Shown here piece after piece: positions 7,191-10,493 of a stretch of DNA of 10,493 bases. The first letter of the stretch is position 1. Each line of letters opens with the position of its first letter. Where the stretch lies: the NCBI GenBank assembly GCA_002779205.1, contig PEXF01000154.1, positions 1 to 10,493 of the forward strand, in the 5' to 3' direction. The translations under genes were made by a program, and so were the position numbers. A model generated the notes under the pieces. It did no database searches. It was given only the letters and a program-made list of their open reading frames with translations, and was not told the origin of the DNA. Source of the stretch: Candidatus Hydromicrobium americanum (GTDB lineage: Bacteria; Actinomycetota; Humimicrobiia; Humimicrobiales; Humimicrobiaceae).

Positions 7191-8249
7191 ATGGATAGAT
7201 TGCAAGAAACAATAGCAAAAATAAAAAAGCTGGATTCGAGCTTAATGAAACAGGTACAGGCAAGGCTTGACAGTCTTACCAAACCCCGGGGCAGCCTGGG
7301 AAAGCTTGAAGAGCTGGCAAAACAAATTGTAAGTATTACCGCTAATCTAAACCCCAGGATAGAAAAGAAAGCCATAATTGTAATGACAGCTGACCACGGT
7401 GTTGTTGAAGAAGGCATAAGTGCTTACCCCAGAGAGGTCACTCCTCAGATGGTTTATAATTTTCTTAATGGTGGTGCGGCAATTAATGTCCTGGCAAGAC
7501 ATATCGGAGCGGAGGTATTGATAGTTGATGTTGGAGTTGCTGCTGACTTTCAGGAGCATCAGTCGCTGATGTTAGAAAAGATTGACTATGGTACGAAAAA
7601 TATGGTAAAGGGTCCCGCAATGACGGATGAGCAGGCTGTGAAATCATTGGAAGTAGGTATTGAGGCTGCGGAAAAATTGATAAAAAAGGGTTACGATATT
7701 ATAGCAACCGGGGATATGGGAATTGGAAATACTACTGCCAGCAGTGCCATAGCAGCGGTAATTTGCAGAACCGATGTAGAATTTGTGACAGGCTACGGGA
7801 CAGGTATTGATGACAGGTGCCTTGAAAATAAAATTAATGTTATAAAAAAGGCTATTTCGGTAAATAAACCCGACGCAGCGGATGGTATTGATGTACTATC
7901 AAAGGTTGGAGGATTTGAGATAGGGGGAATTGCCGGAATCATTTTAGGATGCGCTTCCGGAAGGACTCCGGTTGTAATTGACGGCTTTATATCCGGAGCC
8001 GGGGCACTTATTTCAGCTGCTATTTCACCTGATTCAGCAAATTATATGATCGCATCACATTGTTCCGCAGAAAAGGGCCATAGGATTGTTCTTGATAGGC
8101 TTGGCCTTAAACCGTTGTTTTATTTTGATATGCGTCTGGGTGAAGGAACCGGGGCAGCAATAGGAATAAATATTGTAGAAGCCTCGGTAAAAATATTAAG
8201 TGAAATGGCTACATTCAGCCAGGCAGGAATATCTGAAAAAAATGAATAA
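7191..8249 (+). CDS. cobT: Nicotinate-nucleotide:dimethylbenzimidazole phosphoribosyltransferase
   Basis: CobT transfers phosphoribose from nicotinate mononucleotide to a lower-ligand base (classically 5,6-dimethylbenzimidazole), giving the alpha-ribazole phosphate used in cobalamin nucleotide-loop assembly. The 352-residue length fits the family. Visible motifs are LTKPRGSLGKLE (29-40), MTADHGVVEEGISAYP (65-80), TGDMGIGNTTASSA (173-186), GYGTGIDD (201-208) and RLGEGTGAAIG (315-325). Glu318 in the last motif corresponds to the catalytic glutamate of Salmonella CobT (Glu317). In GDMGIGNT an Asp (175) replaces the more usual Glu, a conservative change. ATG at 7191 has AAGGA five bases upstream. 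No other cobalamin gene is in view, so it could serve salvage of cobinamide or a complete pathway encoded elsewhere. The actual base used cannot be told from sequence. Confidence 0.96.
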   Translation: MDRLQETIAKIKKLDSSLMKQVQARLDSLTKPRGSLGKLEELAKQIVSITANLNPRIEKKAIIVMTADHGVVEEGISAYPREVTPQMVYNFLNGGAAINVLARHIGAEVLIVDVGVAADFQEHQSLMLEKIDYGTKNMVKGPAMTDEQAVKSLEVGIEAAEKLIKKGYDIIATGDMGIGNTTASSAIAAVICRTDVEFVTGYGTGIDDRCLENKINVIKKAISVNKPDAADGIDVLSKVGGFEIGGIAGIILGCASGRTPVVIDGFISGAGALISAAISPDSANYMIASHCSAEKGHRIVLDRLGLKPLFYFDMRLGEGTGAAIGINIVEASVKILSEMATFSQAGISEKNE

Positions 8250-8361
8250 AGTCTATAATGGGAAGAAGAGCTTTTTCAGAATTATTGTCGCTTGCATACC
8301 TGAAAGAAATAAAACTGCACTAAAAGAAAGTATATGTAGATTATATAACGAAGTTTCTTGA
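8242..8361 (+). CDS. Possible 39-residue ORF overlapping the end of cobT
   Basis: An ATG at 8242 overlaps the cobT stop by eight bases (ATGAATAA) and opens a 39-codon frame ending at TGA 8359-8361. The predicted peptide, basic with a short hydrophobic patch (FFRIIVACIP near residues 11-20) and two cysteines, is not one I recognise. AGGAA at 8225-8229 lies 12 bases before the start, too far to be persuasive, but overlapping stop and start codons suit translational coupling. It may be a real small protein, the remnant of a decayed gene, or chance. The rest of the gap up to 8480 has no other frame of note, and I found no good promoter for the antiporter in it. Confidence 0.22.
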   Translation: MNKVYNGKKSFFRIIVACIPERNKTALKESICRLYNEVS

Positions 8362-8480
8362 AAAGAAGTTTTTAAAGGGTTAGAATATCACAATATTACC
8401 CGATAGCTTTATATTTAAATGCTTTACATTAATAGATTAATATAGATCAATATTGAGTAAATTTAAAGAGGGAATTGTAG

Positions 8481-9722
8481 ATGGATTGGAATTTTAAGGT
8501 CAATGCAATACTGGCTGTAGGTATAATTGTAATAATTGGTCTTTTTGGTGGTTTTGCTGCAAAAAAACTTAAATTACCGACTATCAGTGGTTATATTATT
8601 ATAGGGATTATTATAAGCCTTTCACATATTATTCCCAAAGAATTAATTAATGGAGGACTGGATATAATCACTGATATTAGTTTAGGAATCATTGGTTATC
8701 TTGTGGGTGGAGGCCTTTATCTTAAAAAATTAAAAAAATTCGGAAAAAATATTGCTATAATTACTCCATTTGAGGCATTGGGAGCCTGGGTATTTGTAAC
8801 TATATTAGTATTATTCCTTGGACCATTTATCATTAGAACTGGAGTGGCAAATCCCGGTTCTTTTTATAGTTATCTGCCCATGGCCATTGTTCTTGGTGCT
8901 ATATCCACTGCTACTGCTCCTGCTGCAACTTTAGCGATAGTAAGAGAATATGGCGCAATGGGGCCTTTTACTACAACACTGCTTGCAATAATTATTCTAG
9001 ATGATGCATTTGCTATTATAGCCTATGCTATTAGCTTAAATGTTGCAGAATCATTAATTACTGGTTTTCAGAACATTTCATGGTATAGAATGTTAGTAAC
9101 TCCAACTATAAATATTACTGGCTCCATACTTTTAGGGACGGTCCTTGGGTTTGGGCTAACTTATATAAGTCGTTTTATTAAAAAGAAACAGCAACTTCTG
9201 GCTGTTGTTGCGGGTGCAATTTTTTTATGTGTTGGCGTATCAAAAGCGCTGGAACTGTCGAGCATTTTAGCAAATATGACAATGGGGTTCATTGTAGTGA
9301 ATATGATTAAAGACAACGAAGATATGTTTGGAGTTATAAATAATATGGAGGTTATCATCTTTGCAATGTTTTTTACCCTTGCTGGAGCACATTTTGATCT
9401 TAGTGTGATAAAGACAGCAGGAATACTGGCTGTAGTGATAACTTTAGCCAGGTTTTTAGGTAAATTTGTTGGAGTCAGATTAGGCGGGGCTGTCTCTCAT
9501 GCTCCTGCGGAAGTTAGGAAATATCTGGGTTTTGGGTTGTTTCCAATAGCAGGTGTGACCATCGGTCTTGCTTTGTTGATAAAGGAATATCAGGCTTTTT
9601 CAAATATATCGAGTATAATGATAAATGCTATCCTGGCATCTGTTATTATAAATGAAATAATTGCACCTCCTTTAACAAAATATGCAATTTTTAAGGTAGG
9701 TGAAGCTGGCAGAAGAGAGTAA
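8481..9722 (+). CDS. CPA2-type cation:proton antiporter (Kef/NapA-like)
   Basis: This 413-residue, very hydrophobic protein has about 12-13 predicted membrane helices and short loops, spanning a single Na+/H+ exchanger domain. The core of the CPA fold is visible: AISTATAPAATLAIVREYG (140-158, unwound helix region) followed by LLAIIILDDAFAI (167-179), whose Asp174-Asp175 pair is the ion-binding signature of electrogenic CPA2 antiporters. TLARFLGK (321-328) and IINEIIAPPLTKYAI (389-403) are further family landmarks. It probably exchanges Na+ or K+ for H+ across the cytoplasmic membrane. It lacks the C-terminal TrkA-N/TrkA-C domains of true KefB/KefC, so regulation must come from elsewhere. The tandem-CBS gene 200 bases downstream is a candidate. 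ATG at 8481 is well supported by GAGGG at 8468-8472. Confidence 0.92.
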   Translation: MDWNFKVNAILAVGIIVIIGLFGGFAAKKLKLPTISGYIIIGIIISLSHIIPKELINGGLDIITDISLGIIGYLVGGGLYLKKLKKFGKNIAIITPFEALGAWVFVTILVLFLGPFIIRTGVANPGSFYSYLPMAIVLGAISTATAPAATLAIVREYGAMGPFTTTLLAIIILDDAFAIIAYAISLNVAESLITGFQNISWYRMLVTPTINITGSILLGTVLGFGLTYISRFIKKKQQLLAVVAGAIFLCVGVSKALELSSILANMTMGFIVVNMIKDNEDMFGVINNMEVIIFAMFFTLAGAHFDLSVIKTAGILAVVITLARFLGKFVGVRLGGAVSHAPAEVRKYLGFGLFPIAGVTIGLALLIKEYQAFSNISSIMINAILASVIINEIIAPPLTKYAIFKVGEAGRRE

Positions 9723-9856
9723 TAATTAAAATGGAAATTTATAGATTGGCCAGTTAAAAATTAAATGCTTTTTTAATTAAAGCAAAAATAATAATAGTCA
9801 AGGAGATAAGTCTGAAAGAAAATTAAATCGGCAATATATTTTATAAAAGAAAAAAT

Positions 9857-9910
9857 GCTTAAGGACAACGGTTTTTCATCCCGTTTTGTGCCTTGAGCTA
9901 AGCGAAAGGA
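9857..9910 (+). repeat. Hairpin-forming palindrome ending at the CBS gene ribosome binding site
   Basis: GCTTAAGG (9857-9864) pairs with CCTTGAGC (9891-9898) over eight pairs, including one G-U. The stem continues inward as ACAA (9865-9868) with TTGT (9886-9889), then CGG (9869-9871) with CCG (9881-9883), with a TT bulge (9884-9885), a single G bulge (9890) and a nine-base loop. Directly after it, TAAGC (9899-9903) can pair with GCTTA of the 5' arm as an alternative, and GAAAGGA (9904-9910) is the presumed Shine-Dalgarno. It is G/C-richer than the surrounding gap and lacks a U-tract, so it is not a normal terminator. It may be a cis-regulatory RNA or a dispersed REP-like element. Confidence 0.55.
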
Positions 9911-9922
9911 ATGGCTATAAAA

Positions 9923-10384
9923 ATGGCAGAATTACTTGCTAAAGATATTATGACAAAAAAGGTTATCACAATAAGCAAAGATGCTACATTGGCTGAATTA
10001 GCGAAACTACTAATAAAAAATAAAATAAGCGGTGTTCCTATAGTGGACGAAAAAGAAGAATTAGTAGGGATAGTTACTGAAGCTGACTTGATAATTAAAG
10101 AATCTAATCTTCCTTTCCCGTTATCTTTTAGTTTTGCTTTTCTCGTGAGTTACGAAAGCTATACAAAAAGTATAAAGGAATATTTAGAGACAAGGGTTGA
10201 AGAAGTTATGTCTACAAATGTAAAGACAGCCAGGGAGGATATGCCAATAAGCAAGGTAGTGAATATAATGATAAATAACAATATTAACAGGCTCCCTATA
10301 TTAAATAATGATGGTAAACTGACAGGCATAATTACAAGAGCGGATATTGTAAAATCCATTATTAAGAAAAGCAAGAAGAAGTAG
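9923..10384 (+). CDS. Tandem CBS-domain protein
   Basis: This 153-residue soluble protein consists of little but two CBS motifs: CBS1 at about 5-60 (AKDIMTKKVITI, GVPIVDEKEELVGIVTEADLI) and CBS2 at about 91-146 (VEEVMSTNVKTAREDMPISK, RLPILNNDGKLTGIITRADIVKSI). The T-x-x-D ends of both (Thr52/Asp55 and Thr138/Asp141) are the positions that bind ribose and phosphate in nucleotide-binding CBS pairs. A partly hydrophobic linker (about 61-88, LPFPLSFSFAFLV) separates them. Such stand-alone pairs sense AMP, ATP, c-di-AMP or similar ligands and regulate a partner; the ligand here is unknown. I prefer ATG 9923, since AGGA at 9907-9910 abuts the alternative ATG at 9911; the 12-base spacing to 9923 is long, so the start is uncertain by four codons. 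It follows the antiporter on the same strand. Confidence 0.88.
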   Translation: MAELLAKDIMTKKVITISKDATLAELAKLLIKNKISGVPIVDEKEELVGIVTEADLIIKESNLPFPLSFSFAFLVSYESYTKSIKEYLETRVEEVMSTNVKTAREDMPISKVVNIMINNNINRLPILNNDGKLTGIITRADIVKSIIKKSKKK

Positions 10385-10445
10385 AGTATTTTTAAGTTTA
10401 TATAATATTCATCTTATTATGTAATAAAATTTAAAGGATTATCTT

Positions 10446-10493
10446 ATGGAAATTGTTACTATTCAACAGGGTTCATTGGAAACGTACTTGTTA
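10446..10493 (+). CDS. Start of an unidentified gene, cut by the window edge
   Basis: An ATG at 10446 is preceded at seven bases by AAAGGA (10433-10438), a good ribosome binding site, and opens a frame of 16 codons (MEIVTIQQGSLETYLL) that reaches the end of the window without a stop. Too little is visible to name a product. It lies 61 bases after the CBS gene on the same strand and may belong to the same transcript, although a TATAAT at 10401-10406 could also be an independent -10 box. Confidence 0.6.
   Translation, partial: MEIVTIQQGSLETYLL

Noticed and set aside
8351..8373. Nine-pair hairpin AAGTTTCTT / AAGAAGTTT after cobT, considered as a terminator.
   Set aside because: It has only one G-C pair and two G-U pairs, and just two further T bases follow the stem. 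Too weak to call.
8423..8456. TTTACA (8423-8428) as a -35 box for an antiporter promoter.
   Set aside because: No acceptable -10 hexamer lies 16-18 bases downstream; the T/A-rich hexamers nearby have spacings of 12 or 22 bases.
9767..9783. GCTTT / AAAGC hairpin after the antiporter, considered as its terminator.
   Set aside because: A five-pair stem is followed by an A-run on the + strand, and there is no proper U-tract on either strand.
9800..9822. Strong Shine-Dalgarno-like AAGGAG at 9800-9805 in the antiporter-CBS gap.
   Set aside because: No ATG, GTG or TTG with an open frame follows at suitable distance; the frame after it stops within a few codons.
9855..9896. A 13-codon ORF (MLKDNGFSSRFVP) inside the hairpin, considered as a leader peptide.
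   Set aside because: No ribosome binding site, no codon run suggesting attenuation, and its bases are explained by the palindrome.

Overview
The window comes from a low-GC bacterium. It has clear Shine-Dalgarno sites in front of most genes and no introns or archaeal features. Gene content (MacB-type exporter, enolase, CobT, a Kef/Nap-type antiporter with a CBS protein, a RelBE-type pair) and base composition would fit an uncultured anaerobe such as a Clostridia-like lineage or Atribacterota. Nothing here fixes the phylum, and that assignment is a guess.

Layout, left to right. Positions 1-271 are non-coding apart from a weak promoter. At 272-783 (+) lies a two-gene toxin-antitoxin locus: a ribbon-helix-helix antitoxin and a RelE/ParE-fold toxin whose TTG start sits just behind a strong ribosome binding site made from the end of the antitoxin gene. 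From 4215 down to 802 (-) is a compact three-gene operon for a MacB-like tripartite ABC exporter: lipoprotein-like membrane fusion protein, ATPase, permease. Enolase follows divergently at 4485-5777 (+). A membrane family-2 glycosyltransferase at 7013-5850 (-) converges on it. A 177-base gap holding two divergent promoters then leads to cobT at 7191-8249 (+), which acts in cobalamin lower-loop assembly. A possible 39-residue ORF overlaps its stop. At 8481-9722 (+) is a CPA2-type cation:proton antiporter, followed by a tandem-CBS protein at 9923-10384 (+). A new gene starts at 10446 and runs off the window.

The genes form several independent modules: toxin-antitoxin, export, glycolysis, lipid or carotenoid-type glycosylation, corrinoid assembly and ion homeostasis. 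The most plausible functional link beyond the two obvious operons is antiporter plus CBS protein, where the CBS protein may be a separate nucleotide-sensing regulator. The gap between those two genes holds the most structured non-coding DNA of the window: a hairpin-forming palindrome that ends at the ribosome binding site of the CBS gene. It is either a cis-regulatory RNA or a copy of a dispersed palindromic repeat. I saw no CRISPR array, insertion sequence, tRNA or rRNA, and no convincing evidence of a wholly new multigene system.
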